From positions 1 through 64,000 of the forward strand of contig JAAEZH010000029.1 in assembly GCA_018222965.1 (NCBI GenBank): a stretch of DNA of 64,000 nt, written 5' to 3'. A program made the translations under genes and the position numbers. The notes under the pieces were generated by a model. That model saw nothing but the letters and a program-made list of their open reading frames with translations, did not search any database and was not told where the DNA came from. This DNA comes from Bacteroidota bacterium. GTDB taxonomy: Bacteria; Bacteroidota; Bacteroidia; Chitinophagales; Saprospiraceae. Shown in pieces: positions 1-8,163 of the stretch (its first letter is position 1; the number at the start of each line of letters is the position of its first letter).

Positions 1-551
1 AAGTATTTCTTCAGGTTTCTTCCTTTCGAGAGAAAAAGGGCCATGAATATACTGTAAAGGCTTTTGCAAAGTATTTAAGATTCTTTTCGGGTGAAAAGCG
101 ACCAAAAATGATTCTCGCTGGAGAGGGGCCTCTACTTGAACCCATAAAAAAACTTGTCCGGGATTTGAAAATAGAAGATTCAGTTGATTTTCCCGGGTTA
201 GTTTCTAATGAAAAGGCGAAGGATTTGATGGAAAAATCATCTTTTTTTGTTCATCACTCCGTAACTGCTAAGAATGGCGACACAGAAGGACTGCCGACCG
301 TTTTGAAGGAAGCTATGGCGATGGGAATGCCTATCCTGTCAACGTGGCATTCAGGAATTCCAGAGTTGGTGGAAGATGGAGTTAATGGAGTTTTAGTTCC
401 TGAACGGGATGTTGAGAGAATGGTAGAGGGCTTTTTTCTGATTTCAAGAATGTCAAACTACCTGCCTTTAAATAGAGAAAAAGTAAAAAAACACTTCTCT
501 GTCGATTCGCATGTGAATAGGTTAAACCAGGCTTTAAATAGGAAGGTCTAA
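1..551 (+). CDS. Glycosyltransferase family 4, 3' part (start lies left of window)
   Basis: Retaining GT-B glycosyltransferase that would move an activated sugar onto a growing surface glycan in the cytoplasm. The frame is open from base 3, so the ATG at 108 is internal. Visible are the domain-linker region VSSFREKKGHEYTVKAF, the donor-domain motif AGEGPL and the E-x7-E motif in EGLPTVLKEAMAMGMP. Together they make up the C-terminal half of a typical ~370-residue GT4 enzyme. It ends 9 bases before a sulfotransferase gene and opens a run of AT-rich genes. Donor and acceptor sugars cannot be read from the sequence. Confidence 0.88.
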   Translation, partial: VFLQVSSFREKKGHEYTVKAFAKYLRFFSGEKRPKMILAGEGPLLEPIKKLVRDLKIEDSVDFPGLVSNEKAKDLMEKSSFFVHHSVTAKNGDTEGLPTVLKEAMAMGMPILSTWHSGIPELVEDGVNGVLVPERDVERMVEGFFLISRMSNYLPLNREKVKKHFSVDSHVNRLNQALNRKV

Positions 552-560
552 TTAAACTCT

Positions 561-1133
561 ATGGTCTTTTTTGATAAATTAATTTCTTTTTTTCGTCGGC
601 CAAAGTATAAAAATAAGGTGTTTTGTATTGGGTATAATAAGACCGGTACAACATCTTTTGGTGCAGGGATGAAGGTTTTGGGTTATAGGAATGCCTCTTT
701 TAACAAGAAAGTTTGGAGAGAATATTATTTAAAAGGGGATTTAAAAAAGGTGATAAGATTTGCTTCAAAGTACGATTCGTTTGATGATCTACCATGGTTG
801 TTAGAAGATCTAATTCCGGTATTAGATTTAGAATTCCCGGAAAGTAAGTTTGTTTATTTGGAGCGAAACGAAGCTGACTGGTTGTCTTCCCTAAGGAGGT
901 GGAAGAAAAATGTAAAAAATGAAGAGATTAATGATGTATTAGAACTTTCTAGGTTTCGGGAGCATAGGAAATTCATACTAGAATACTTTAAGGGGCGTAA
1001 TGGAGAAGATTTTTTAATATTGGATATTTCAGATGAATTGGGGCTAATGAAGCTAGCAAGATTCTTAGGGGTGCAAGCACCACAAAGTGCATTTCCAAAA
1101 CTAAATGTTTCAAGAGGAAGACAAGATGGTTAG
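561..1133 (+). CDS. Sulfotransferase family protein (190 aa)
   Basis: Predicted PAPS-dependent sulfotransferase, probably sulfating a sugar hydroxyl of the polysaccharide. The 5'-phosphosulfate-binding loop is GYNKTGTTS at residues 24-32. A second signature, VYLERNEADWLSSLRRW around residue 100, sits where the family's 3'-phosphate site (R-x-x-x-x-W/S) is expected. At 190 residues it is short but complete for the small Sulfotransfer_4-like group. It lies between GT4 and GT2 genes and its stop overlaps the next start by 8 bases. The sulfated substrate is inferred only from context. Confidence 0.8.
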   Translation: MVFFDKLISFFRRPKYKNKVFCIGYNKTGTTSFGAGMKVLGYRNASFNKKVWREYYLKGDLKKVIRFASKYDSFDDLPWLLEDLIPVLDLEFPESKFVYLERNEADWLSSLRRWKKNVKNEEINDVLELSRFREHRKFILEYFKGRNGEDFLILDISDELGLMKLARFLGVQAPQSAFPKLNVSRGRQDG

Positions 1134-2109
1134 TATAATTATGCCCAGTTATAATAAGGTCAATTTTGTTAAAGATGCTATTGATTCAGTGTTAGCTCAG
1201 CAATCTTCATTATGGGAGTTAATCATCATTGATGATGACTCAACTGATGGGACTGCTGAGATATGTAAAGAATTTGCGGAACACCATAAGAAAATAAGGG
1301 TTTACGAAAAAAAGGACTTTGGGGGGCTCAAAGGGGCATCAGTGTCAAGAAACATTGGAGCATCTGTTGCGTCCTATAAGTATTTAATGTTTTTAGATGC
1401 AGATGATATAATATCGCAAGGTTGTATAAATGATCGAATTGACTTCGCAAATGAAAATCCTGAAGCAAATTTTTTAGTTTTCCCTATGAACTCTTTTGAG
1501 AAACGCCCAGGGGATAAAGAGAATATTTGGAAGCTTAATTGTAAAAAGAGAACTTACCTAAGTGATTTTCTTCGTCATGACATTCCGTGGTCTATTTCGT
1601 CAGTATTATGGAAGAAATGTTTTTTTAGAAGTGTTGGTGGTTTCGATGTTGTTTTCCCCCGCATGCAAGATATTGAGTTGCATACAAGGGCGGTTATCCA
1701 TGATGATTTTAGAATGAAAATTTTTTGTGGTCAAAATCCGGATTTTTTTTACAGGGTTCGGGATGAAGATAGAGCAAGCGAGCGAGTTGATGTATTGGGG
1801 AGGTTTGAGGAAGGGGTGCTAATGTATATTGAGAAGTGTTTAAATGAAATAAACGATGTAATTATTCTGAAAAACTTAAGGGGGACTATGTTTGCTTTTA
1901 TCCAGCAACTTTTTAGGGCGAATAAGCTTCTTGGTAAAGAAAAATTTTTAGAGAAAAAAAGAGGCGCCATTAATAACTTTTCAAGTTTTAAGATATGGGG
2001 AGTGGGGCAACAAGTAATCTTAACATTGTATTCATTTTTGTTTTTTGTGGGCATGCATAGAGTCCGCGGGTTTGATAAGGTGTTTAAATATTTATTTATA
2101 AGGCTTTAG
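1126..2109 (+). CDS. Glycosyltransferase family 2 (327 aa)
   Basis: Inverting GT-A glycosyltransferase. The nucleotide-sugar fold starts at VSIIMPSYNK (residues 2-11), followed by DDDSTDGT (37-44) and the metal-binding DxD-like FLDADD (89-94). QDIELHTRA further on is the usual acidic catalytic region. I place the start at the ATG at 1126, where the family's N-terminus begins and GAGGAAGA lies just upstream; an in-frame ATG at 1105 would add seven untypical residues. It overlaps the sulfotransferase gene by 8 bases, which suggests translational coupling. The C-terminal ~60 residues are hydrophobic and may lie against the membrane. Confidence 0.87.
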   Translation: MVSIIMPSYNKVNFVKDAIDSVLAQQSSLWELIIIDDDSTDGTAEICKEFAEHHKKIRVYEKKDFGGLKGASVSRNIGASVASYKYLMFLDADDIISQGCINDRIDFANENPEANFLVFPMNSFEKRPGDKENIWKLNCKKRTYLSDFLRHDIPWSISSVLWKKCFFRSVGGFDVVFPRMQDIELHTRAVIHDDFRMKIFCGQNPDFFYRVRDEDRASERVDVLGRFEEGVLMYIEKCLNEINDVIILKNLRGTMFAFIQQLFRANKLLGKEKFLEKKRGAINNFSSFKIWGVGQQVILTLYSFLFFVGMHRVRGFDKVFKYLFIRL

Positions 2110-2112
2110 TAT

Positions 2113-2979
2113 ATGACTGAAATTGTGATCCCCGATGTGATAATTGGGGGAGCTCCAAAATGTGGCACCACCTCCCTTTTTGATTGGTTATCTTCTCATC
2201 CACAGGTATGTGCTTCCTCGAAGAAAGAAACAGGGTTTTTGTTAGATGATGTTTTTGAATTCAACCGGGAAAGTAATTTCATTAATCATGGTATTGAGGG
2301 ATATAAGTCATTTTTTCGTGAATGTCATTCTGGGAAGCTATTGATTGAGGCCTCCCCACAGTATTTAAGTCAAAAAAAGATTCCTAAAGAATTTGTTCGA
2401 GTCATACCAGAAAACAGGATTCCCAAAATGGTTTTTATTTTAAGAAAGCCTTCTGATCGAATATACTCCCAGTATAGGTTTGATTGTTTTACTCGAAAAA
2501 TACTTCCTCCTCTAAACTTAAAAGAGTACTTAAGTACTTCCAGAGGTAAGTATGTAGTCGAAACAACCAATTATTATTCTAGTTTGCTTTTTTGGAAATC
2601 AATTATTGGCATTGATAAGATTTTTTTAGTAATTTTTGAAGACTTAGTTAAAAGGGAGAAAGGTGTGATGGAGGAGTTATCTCAATTTATGGGGATTGAC
2701 CCTGGATTTTGGAGTGAGTATACTTTTTTTAGGTCTAACAGGACTGTTGGTGTGAAGAATTTAACAATTCATGATTGGCTTATAAAGGGATTAAATTCAA
2801 AGTCATTTAGAATGCTAAAAAAGTATATTCGACCTATTTACTACCGATTGAATGGTTTTTCTTTGCCTGAAAAGACTCCATCTGATATTGAAATTCTAGA
2901 GGCGATAAACAGAAGTTTATATGCCGAGATGGTTGAGATTTTAAATGAATTTAATGTTGATGTCTCCTGTTGGAAATAA
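2113..2979 (+). CDS. Sulfotransferase domain protein, NDST-like (288 aa)
   Basis: Second sulfotransferase of the locus, of the Sulfotransfer_1/heparan-sulfate type. The PAPS 5'-phosphosulfate loop GAPKCGTTS is at residues 13-21, a catalytic-type Lys within it. The 3'-phosphate-binding motif RKPSDRIYSQYRF is at 111-123. Length matches bacterial carbohydrate sulfotransferases. It is unrelated in detail to the sulfotransferase at 561-1133, so the glycan may be sulfated at two positions. It starts 3 bases after the GT2 gene, in one apparent operon. The acceptor is unknown. Confidence 0.85.
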   Translation: MTEIVIPDVIIGGAPKCGTTSLFDWLSSHPQVCASSKKETGFLLDDVFEFNRESNFINHGIEGYKSFFRECHSGKLLIEASPQYLSQKKIPKEFVRVIPENRIPKMVFILRKPSDRIYSQYRFDCFTRKILPPLNLKEYLSTSRGKYVVETTNYYSSLLFWKSIIGIDKIFLVIFEDLVKREKGVMEELSQFMGIDPGFWSEYTFFRSNRTVGVKNLTIHDWLIKGLNSKSFRMLKKYIRPIYYRLNGFSLPEKTPSDIEILEAINRSLYAEMVEILNEFNVDVSCWK

Positions 2980-2991
2980 TGATTATTTTAT

Positions 2992-4125
2992 ATGGTAACT
3001 GTGGGTGTTTTATCTGACGGCATTTGGCCAATTAATGTTGGTGGAATTCAAAAACACACTTACTATTTGTGTAAGTATCTATCTCGTGTTAAAAGCGTTC
3101 GTGTTAAGCTTTTTTTAATCCTTGATCAGGAGGATCTGATTAAGCAATTGGATTTTGATATTGAAATTTTTATTGTTAAAAAATATCGTGGTGTTTACTT
3201 TCCAGGGCACTATTTGTATAAATCATTTCAAAATTCAAAATTGATTGTTCAAAAATTTGAGGAAGAAATAAAGTGTTTGGATTTGGTTTATGCTCAAGGG
3301 TTAACGGGTTGGTATTATTGTTTGAAGAAGGAAGAAGGTTGGCCTAAAATACTTGTTAATTTTCATGGGCTTGAAATGTTTCAGGTAAAAGCAACCTTCA
3401 AACATGCATTAGAGATGACAATGCTTAAACCTTTTTTTGCTAAGGTGATAAAAGAGTCTGATTTCGTGCAGTCTCTAGGTGGGCATTTGACGTTAATTCT
3501 AAGCATGTTAAACCCCAAAGGGGAAATAAAAGAACTTCGAATAGGTATTGATTCAGCTTGGACATCTAAGGAGGCTTTAGTTAGCGAGAATACACCGAAG
3601 GAAAAGGTGAAGTTTGTATTCATAGGGCGGTATGAGCGCAGAAAAGGGATTGAAGAGTTGACTAGTGTTGTGAAAGAAATTTGCCAAAATTATACGCATA
3701 CTGAATTTCACTTTATTGGCCCAATTCCTAAGAAAAAGAGACTCCAGTGTAAGATGGTGGACTACTATGGACTAGTCAAGGATTCTTCTAGGATAAAGCA
3801 AGTCCTTGATTCGGCTGATTGTCTTGTCGTTCCAAGTTATTCAGAGGGGCTGCCAACTGTAATGTTAGAGGCGATGGCCTCAAATTGTGTGGTTATTGCC
3901 TCTGATGTTGGTGCAGTAAAGGATGTTTTGGTTGGAGATTATGGTGTTTTAATTTCTCCAGGAAACAAAGATGAATTGAAAGAGAAAATTATTGAAATTT
4001 CACTACTAGATCGTGAAAAGTTGGAGCAGTTAAAAATGAAAGCTAGGAATCGAATACTTGAGTATTATATGTGGGAGGACGTGGTTAATGATTATGTTAA
4101 TTGCTTTAATGAATGCATCTCATGA
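2992..4125 (+). CDS. Glycosyltransferase family 4 (377 aa)
   Basis: GT-B retaining glycosyltransferase. The N-terminal glycine-rich acceptor-domain segment is GIWPINVGGIQKHTYYL, the donor domain opens with FIGRYERRKGIEEL, and the E-x7-E pair lies in PSYSEGLPTVMLEAMA from residue ~281. All hallmarks of GT4 are intact. It follows the NDST-like sulfotransferase by 12 bases and precedes the polymerase/ligase gene by 14, in the AT-rich block. Specificity is not predictable. Confidence 0.88.
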   Translation: MVTVGVLSDGIWPINVGGIQKHTYYLCKYLSRVKSVRVKLFLILDQEDLIKQLDFDIEIFIVKKYRGVYFPGHYLYKSFQNSKLIVQKFEEEIKCLDLVYAQGLTGWYYCLKKEEGWPKILVNFHGLEMFQVKATFKHALEMTMLKPFFAKVIKESDFVQSLGGHLTLILSMLNPKGEIKELRIGIDSAWTSKEALVSENTPKEKVKFVFIGRYERRKGIEELTSVVKEICQNYTHTEFHFIGPIPKKKRLQCKMVDYYGLVKDSSRIKQVLDSADCLVVPSYSEGLPTVMLEAMASNCVVIASDVGAVKDVLVGDYGVLISPGNKDELKEKIIEISLLDREKLEQLKMKARNRILEYYMWEDVVNDYVNCFNECIS

Positions 4126-4139
4126 TTGGCTGAAGTTAA

Positions 4140-5471
4140 ATGAACAAGTATATTAATCCCTTTTATAGTTTTTTCAATAGGCACCTTTTCTTTTTGTTTG
4201 TGCTATTGCCGCTGATTTTAGTCGCAGGGCTTGGTTCTGGGTTGGTTGGAGTGGTCTTTTCGTTCGTTGCCAGTGCTTGGCTTTTAATGAGAAAAAAGTA
4301 TGATGAAGTTCTGCTATTGCTCTTTTTTGTATTGATAATGGGGGATTCTCGGAGTCCTTATTTTGCATTCTTTAAGGATGTTAGAATCGCATTGGTCTTG
4401 TTTGTTGGGTTGATCTCATTTTTTTACATTAAAACAAGGGGGTTTAAGTTAGATAAGTCAATTATTTTTCTTTTTCCTTTCTTTTTTGTTTCTGTTTTAT
4501 CTTTTTTTTATTCTCCGATTCCTTTTGTTGCATTCCCACGAACGATTTCGTTCTTTCTTATACCTTTTATCGTTTTTCATTTTGGGAAGTATGTTGTTCT
4601 GGATACCGGAGGGGTTTTTTTTTCAGATATAGTTTTGTTTGGACTGTGCGTATTGTTGTTGGGTGATATAGTTTATGTGTTTAACCCATCATTGGTTTCT
4701 TATTTTGAAGGTATTGATACTCGAGTTCAAGGAGTTTTTGGAAATCCAAATGGGTTGGCAATTTTTAGTTTCTTGCTTTTTGCATTGGTTTTGTATTTAA
4801 GGAGGAATTCAATATTGTTTTCAAGAGGTTTTTTTAATTTTTCTCTTTTTTTAATATTTTTAAACGTGGTTTTGTCAGGGTCAAGAACCAGTTTAGCCTG
4901 TATAATTATTCTGTTGGTTGGCGGTTGGATAATGAGTAAATCCCTCAAATTTAGGCTGCTATTCATTTTTATTTTTTTGCCAGCTGTTTTGTTTTTGGGG
5001 GGCGCAATATTTTGGAATATAGTTTCCTCTAATGAAGTTCTTGCATTAAGATTCCGTGTTGAGACTATTGAAAGTGCAGGAGGTCGGCTAGAGCCTTGGC
5101 TTTGGGGGTATGATCAAGTTTGGAAGGCTCCTTTTGTAGGAAAAGGATTTGGTTATGATTCCTTTGTTTATCAATCTAAAATTCCTTATTCTTTGAGAAG
5201 TGTCTATAGGGGGTGGAATGCAGCTTTTAGTGGTGTTCTGGCTTTGTTACTGGATGTTGGTTTTTTGGGTTTGGGCTTGTTGATTCTTTTTTGGGGGAGG
5301 TTGTTTTCTTGTATAAAGGATAGAAAATTTATACTTCCATTTCTATTGGCTTTGGTTTTAAGCTCTGTGTTCGAGTCTTGGGTTGCAGCTTCATTAAACG
5401 CATTTATGATTTTGTTTTACTTTACACTACTTTCAGGTCAGGCCTTTCCTCTGCAAAATGATAATCCGTGA
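4140..5471 (+). CDS. O-antigen polymerase/ligase-like membrane protein (443 aa)
   Basis: Integral membrane protein with about 10-12 hydrophobic helices over its whole length. The region FGNPNGLAIFSFLLFAL followed by LSGSRTSLACIIIL is typical of the Wzy polymerase/WaaL ligase (Wzy_C) family. A large polar loop, VETIESAGGRLEPWLWG to IPYSLRSVYRGWN, corresponds to the periplasmic loop that carries functional Arg residues in this family. It would polymerise or ligate undecaprenyl-linked repeat units at the outer face of the inner membrane. The gene is strikingly T-rich, and its TGA overlaps the GTG start of the next gene. Confidence 0.82.
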   Translation: MNKYINPFYSFFNRHLFFLFVLLPLILVAGLGSGLVGVVFSFVASAWLLMRKKYDEVLLLLFFVLIMGDSRSPYFAFFKDVRIALVLFVGLISFFYIKTRGFKLDKSIIFLFPFFFVSVLSFFYSPIPFVAFPRTISFFLIPFIVFHFGKYVVLDTGGVFFSDIVLFGLCVLLLGDIVYVFNPSLVSYFEGIDTRVQGVFGNPNGLAIFSFLLFALVLYLRRNSILFSRGFFNFSLFLIFLNVVLSGSRTSLACIIILLVGGWIMSKSLKFRLLFIFIFLPAVLFLGGAIFWNIVSSNEVLALRFRVETIESAGGRLEPWLWGYDQVWKAPFVGKGFGYDSFVYQSKIPYSLRSVYRGWNAAFSGVLALLLDVGFLGLGLLILFWGRLFSCIKDRKFILPFLLALVLSSVFESWVAASLNAFMILFYFTLLSGQAFPLQNDNP

Positions 5472-6514
5472 AAACCCTCCTCCTCTACACCCGTATGGCC
5501 GACTACTTCTACCGGGGTTTGCTCCATCTTAGTCAGGAGTATAATGCAGAGATCCTGGCTTTTACCCATCCGGTCGATCCCAATGCGCCTTTTCAGTTTT
5601 CGGATACAAAAAAGATCAAACTGCTTAGCGAGGACGGTAAAAACGAAGCAGAATTGACAGCCCTTGCCACTGCTTTTAATCCAAATTTGATATACGTGGC
5701 TGGTTGGGCAGACAAGCGCTACAATAGCATCGTTCAAAATTTCAGGAAGAAAAATATACCCGTAATTTTGGGTATGGACAATCCCTGGAAGGGCAACCTG
5801 CGTCAGCAAGCAGGAAGCCTGTTGAGAAGCGGGAAAATCCAGTCTTTAGCCGATTACATTTGGGTGCCCGGCAGTCCCCAATACGCCTTTGCTTCCCGTC
5901 TGGGCTTTAATCAGAAAAACATACTGACCGGACTGTACAGTGCCAACACAGCAACATTCGAAAAGGCCCGTCAAAAGGCAGGAGATGCCCGACCGAAAAA
6001 GCTGCTTTTTGTGGGGCGCTTTGTCGAGTACAAAAAACCGCTCATGCTGGCCAATGCTTTTCGGGCAGTTCAGCAAGAAATGCAATCCGATTGGAGCCTG
6101 CATTTTATTGGTCGCGGGCCCCAGGAAGGAGCCTTAAGAAAGCTGGAAGCCCCTGATTTACAAATCCACGACTTTGTACAACCCGATCAATTGCCGGATA
6201 CGCTGGTGAAACATGGCGTATTTTGCCTCCCAAGCGATCAGGAACACTGGGGCGTCGTTGTCCACGAAGCCGCCGCAGCCGGGATGCCTTTGCTGCTATC
6301 TGATACCGTCGGCGCTGCTAGTGATTATTTGATACCGGGATACAACGGCTATCGTTTCAAAACCGGGAACCAGGCAGATCTGGAAATCAAATTAAAAAAC
6401 ATCATGCAGCTGGATAACAAGCAGCTGCATGAAATGGGAAACCGAAGCAGCAGCCTGGCCAGAAAATGGAATTACGACCGCTGGGCCGCCACCTTTATTA
6501 GTCCGTTGAAGTAG
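5468..6514 (+). CDS. Glycosyltransferase family 4 (348 aa)
   Basis: GT4-type glycosyltransferase. The donor domain begins LLFVGRFVEYKKPLML, HFIGRGPQEGAL is the second signature, and the E-x7-E pair is EHWGVVVHE at residues ~259-267. The start is a GTG overlapping the preceding stop in the sequence GTGA, giving MKTLLLYTRMADYFYRG, a normal N-terminus. Base composition is clearly higher in GC than in the upstream genes. The nearly 220-base gap that follows suggests it ends a transcription unit. Confidence 0.86.
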   Translation: MKTLLLYTRMADYFYRGLLHLSQEYNAEILAFTHPVDPNAPFQFSDTKKIKLLSEDGKNEAELTALATAFNPNLIYVAGWADKRYNSIVQNFRKKNIPVILGMDNPWKGNLRQQAGSLLRSGKIQSLADYIWVPGSPQYAFASRLGFNQKNILTGLYSANTATFEKARQKAGDARPKKLLFVGRFVEYKKPLMLANAFRAVQQEMQSDWSLHFIGRGPQEGALRKLEAPDLQIHDFVQPDQLPDTLVKHGVFCLPSDQEHWGVVVHEAAAAGMPLLLSDTVGAASDYLIPGYNGYRFKTGNQADLEIKLKNIMQLDNKQLHEMGNRSSSLARKWNYDRWAATFISPLK

Positions 6515-6522
6515 AACGCCTT

Positions 6523-6740
6523 CGGCGAGTGGGCTGGTTGGTTAGTTAGCTGGTTTGTTGGTTTTGGCATCACTCAACTTTTTTTGTCTGAATCAGGATT
6601 TACAGAATTTCTCTCTATTTTCACCGCCAATACTTCCCTCCCCCTCCGAGGGAGGGACAGAGGGAGGGAGAAAAATATTGATCAATTAAAAATTAATAAC
6701 TAATTCTACATTCCCAGTTTTACATTTTACATTAATCCGT
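6523..6740. repeat. Intergenic spacer with G/T-rich tandem stretch and GGGAGG hairpin
   Basis: The stretch between the GT4 and MBOAT genes carries a G/T-rich run of GGTTGGTTAG/CTGGTTTGTTGG units (about 6533-6566). Around 6629-6670 there is a C-rich/G-rich palindrome (CTCCCCCTCCGAGGGAGGG plus GAGGGAGGGAG) that can fold into a stem. The rest is AT-rich. No small gene is convincing. The palindrome resembles the hairpin repeats seen elsewhere in the window and might act as a terminator for the gene to its left. Confidence 0.5.
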
Positions 6741-8163
6741 GCTTTTCAACTCCTTCATATTCCTCCTCTTTCTGCCGATAGTTTTTACCCTCTACTGGAG
6801 CGTATTTCGCCGGCATCTAAAAGCGCAAAACACTTTCTTGCTGATAGCGAGTTATGTGTTTTACGGCTGGTGGGATTATCGCTTTTTGGGGCTGATCTTG
6901 TTTAGTACTGTTGTTGATTTTGTCGTTGGGCAATCTTTGGCTTTCGCCGAAAGGCCAAAAAGGCGGAAAGCCCTTTTAGGTCTAAGCCTGGCGGTAAACC
7001 TCGGCCTGCTGGCTATCTTCAAGTATTACAATTTCTTTGTGGAAAGTTGGATTGATGCCTGGGCTATGTTTGGGATCGAAATGCAGGCAAGTACCTTAAA
7101 AATTATCCTGCCGGTAGGTATCTCTTTTTATACCTTCCAGACGCTTTCTTATTCTATTGATATTTACCGGAGAAAGCTTCAGCCGACAAAAAGCTTTATC
7201 AATTTTGCGGCTTTTGTCAGCTTTTTCCCGCAATTGGTTGCGGGGCCGATTGAGCGAGCTTCCAACTTATTGCCTCAAATAGAAAAGCCGCGTAAATTCA
7301 ATTATGATCAGGCGGTGGCCGGCTTGCGCCTGATTTTGTGGGGCCTGTTCAAAAAGGTAGTCATTGCCGATTCGCTGGCTCCTATGGTCGATGACATCTT
7401 CTCCAATTATGAAGCTTATCCGGGCTCTGTACTGGTATTGGGTGCTGTTTATTTTGCCTTCCAGATCTATTGTGATTTTAGCGGGTATTCCGACATCGCC
7501 ATTGGGGTTGCCAAGCTCTTTGGCGTGGAGTTGATGTCCAATTTCAAATTCCCCTATTTCTCCCGCGATATCGCCGAGTTCTGGCGGCGCTGGCACATTT
7601 CTCTGTCCACCTGGTTTCGGGATTATTTATACATTCCGATTGGCGGGTCCCGCGTAAATAAAGCCAAAGTCATCCGGAATGTATTTATCATCTTTCTGGT
7701 CAGTGGTTTTTGGCATGGCGCCAACTGGACTTTCATTTGGTGGGGAGGCATCCATGCAGCACTCTTTCTGCCGCTTCTGTTGTTGGAAAGAAACCGAAAG
7801 CATCGCGGGGAGATTGCCGCTCACGACAGGCTCCTCCCAAATCTCCGCGAATTATGGGGTATGGGCAGCACTTTTGTCATGGTCACCCTCGCCTGGGTTT
7901 TCTTCCGCGCCGAAAACATGACTCACGCGCTGGATTATCTTGCCAGTATCCCAAACGGGATCACACAAATACCCAACGTATTCCGATCCGGTCTTCCATA
8001 CATAGCAGCGCTCCTCCTTCTCGACTGGCACTTCCGCAAGGACGAGCGGAATATCCGCTTCTCAAAATACCAGTGGGTACGCTATGTTTTCTATACGGTT
8101 TTGCTCTTGTGTATTTTGTCTAATTTCTCTTCGGAGGAGTCGTTTATTTATTTTCAGTTTTGA
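6739..8163 (+). CDS. MBOAT family O-acyltransferase (474 aa)
   Basis: Polytopic membrane-bound O-acyltransferase of the AlgI/DltB type, which passes acetyl or other acyl groups across the inner membrane for O-acylation of an exported polysaccharide. The N-terminus MLFNSFIFLLFLP (GTG start at 6739) is the family norm. Also typical are FFPQLVAGPIERA, YCDFSGYSDIAIG, FWRRWHISLSTWFRDYLYIP and the invariant-His region FWHGANWTFIWWGGIHA (about 322-340). Its expected partner is the SGNH-like protein at 8918-9841, but a repeat cassette with a nuclease gene lies between them. The stop codon falls inside the left end of that cassette. Confidence 0.93.
   Translation: MLFNSFIFLLFLPIVFTLYWSVFRRHLKAQNTFLLIASYVFYGWWDYRFLGLILFSTVVDFVVGQSLAFAERPKRRKALLGLSLAVNLGLLAIFKYYNFFVESWIDAWAMFGIEMQASTLKIILPVGISFYTFQTLSYSIDIYRRKLQPTKSFINFAAFVSFFPQLVAGPIERASNLLPQIEKPRKFNYDQAVAGLRLILWGLFKKVVIADSLAPMVDDIFSNYEAYPGSVLVLGAVYFAFQIYCDFSGYSDIAIGVAKLFGVELMSNFKFPYFSRDIAEFWRRWHISLSTWFRDYLYIPIGGSRVNKAKVIRNVFIIFLVSGFWHGANWTFIWWGGIHAALFLPLLLLERNRKHRGEIAAHDRLLPNLRELWGMGSTFVMVTLAWVFFRAENMTHALDYLASIPNGITQIPNVFRSGLPYIAALLLLDWHFRKDERNIRFSKYQWVRYVFYTVLLLCILSNFSSEESFIYFQF

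Noticed and set aside
6533-6566. Possible G-quadruplex or phase-variable repeat in the GGTTGG stretch
   Set aside because: G-runs are only two bases long and units are irregular; no gene start depends on it.
7679-8123. Long overlapping frames within the MBOAT gene
   Set aside because: They lie in other frames of a gene with clear family motifs and have no similarity pattern of their own.
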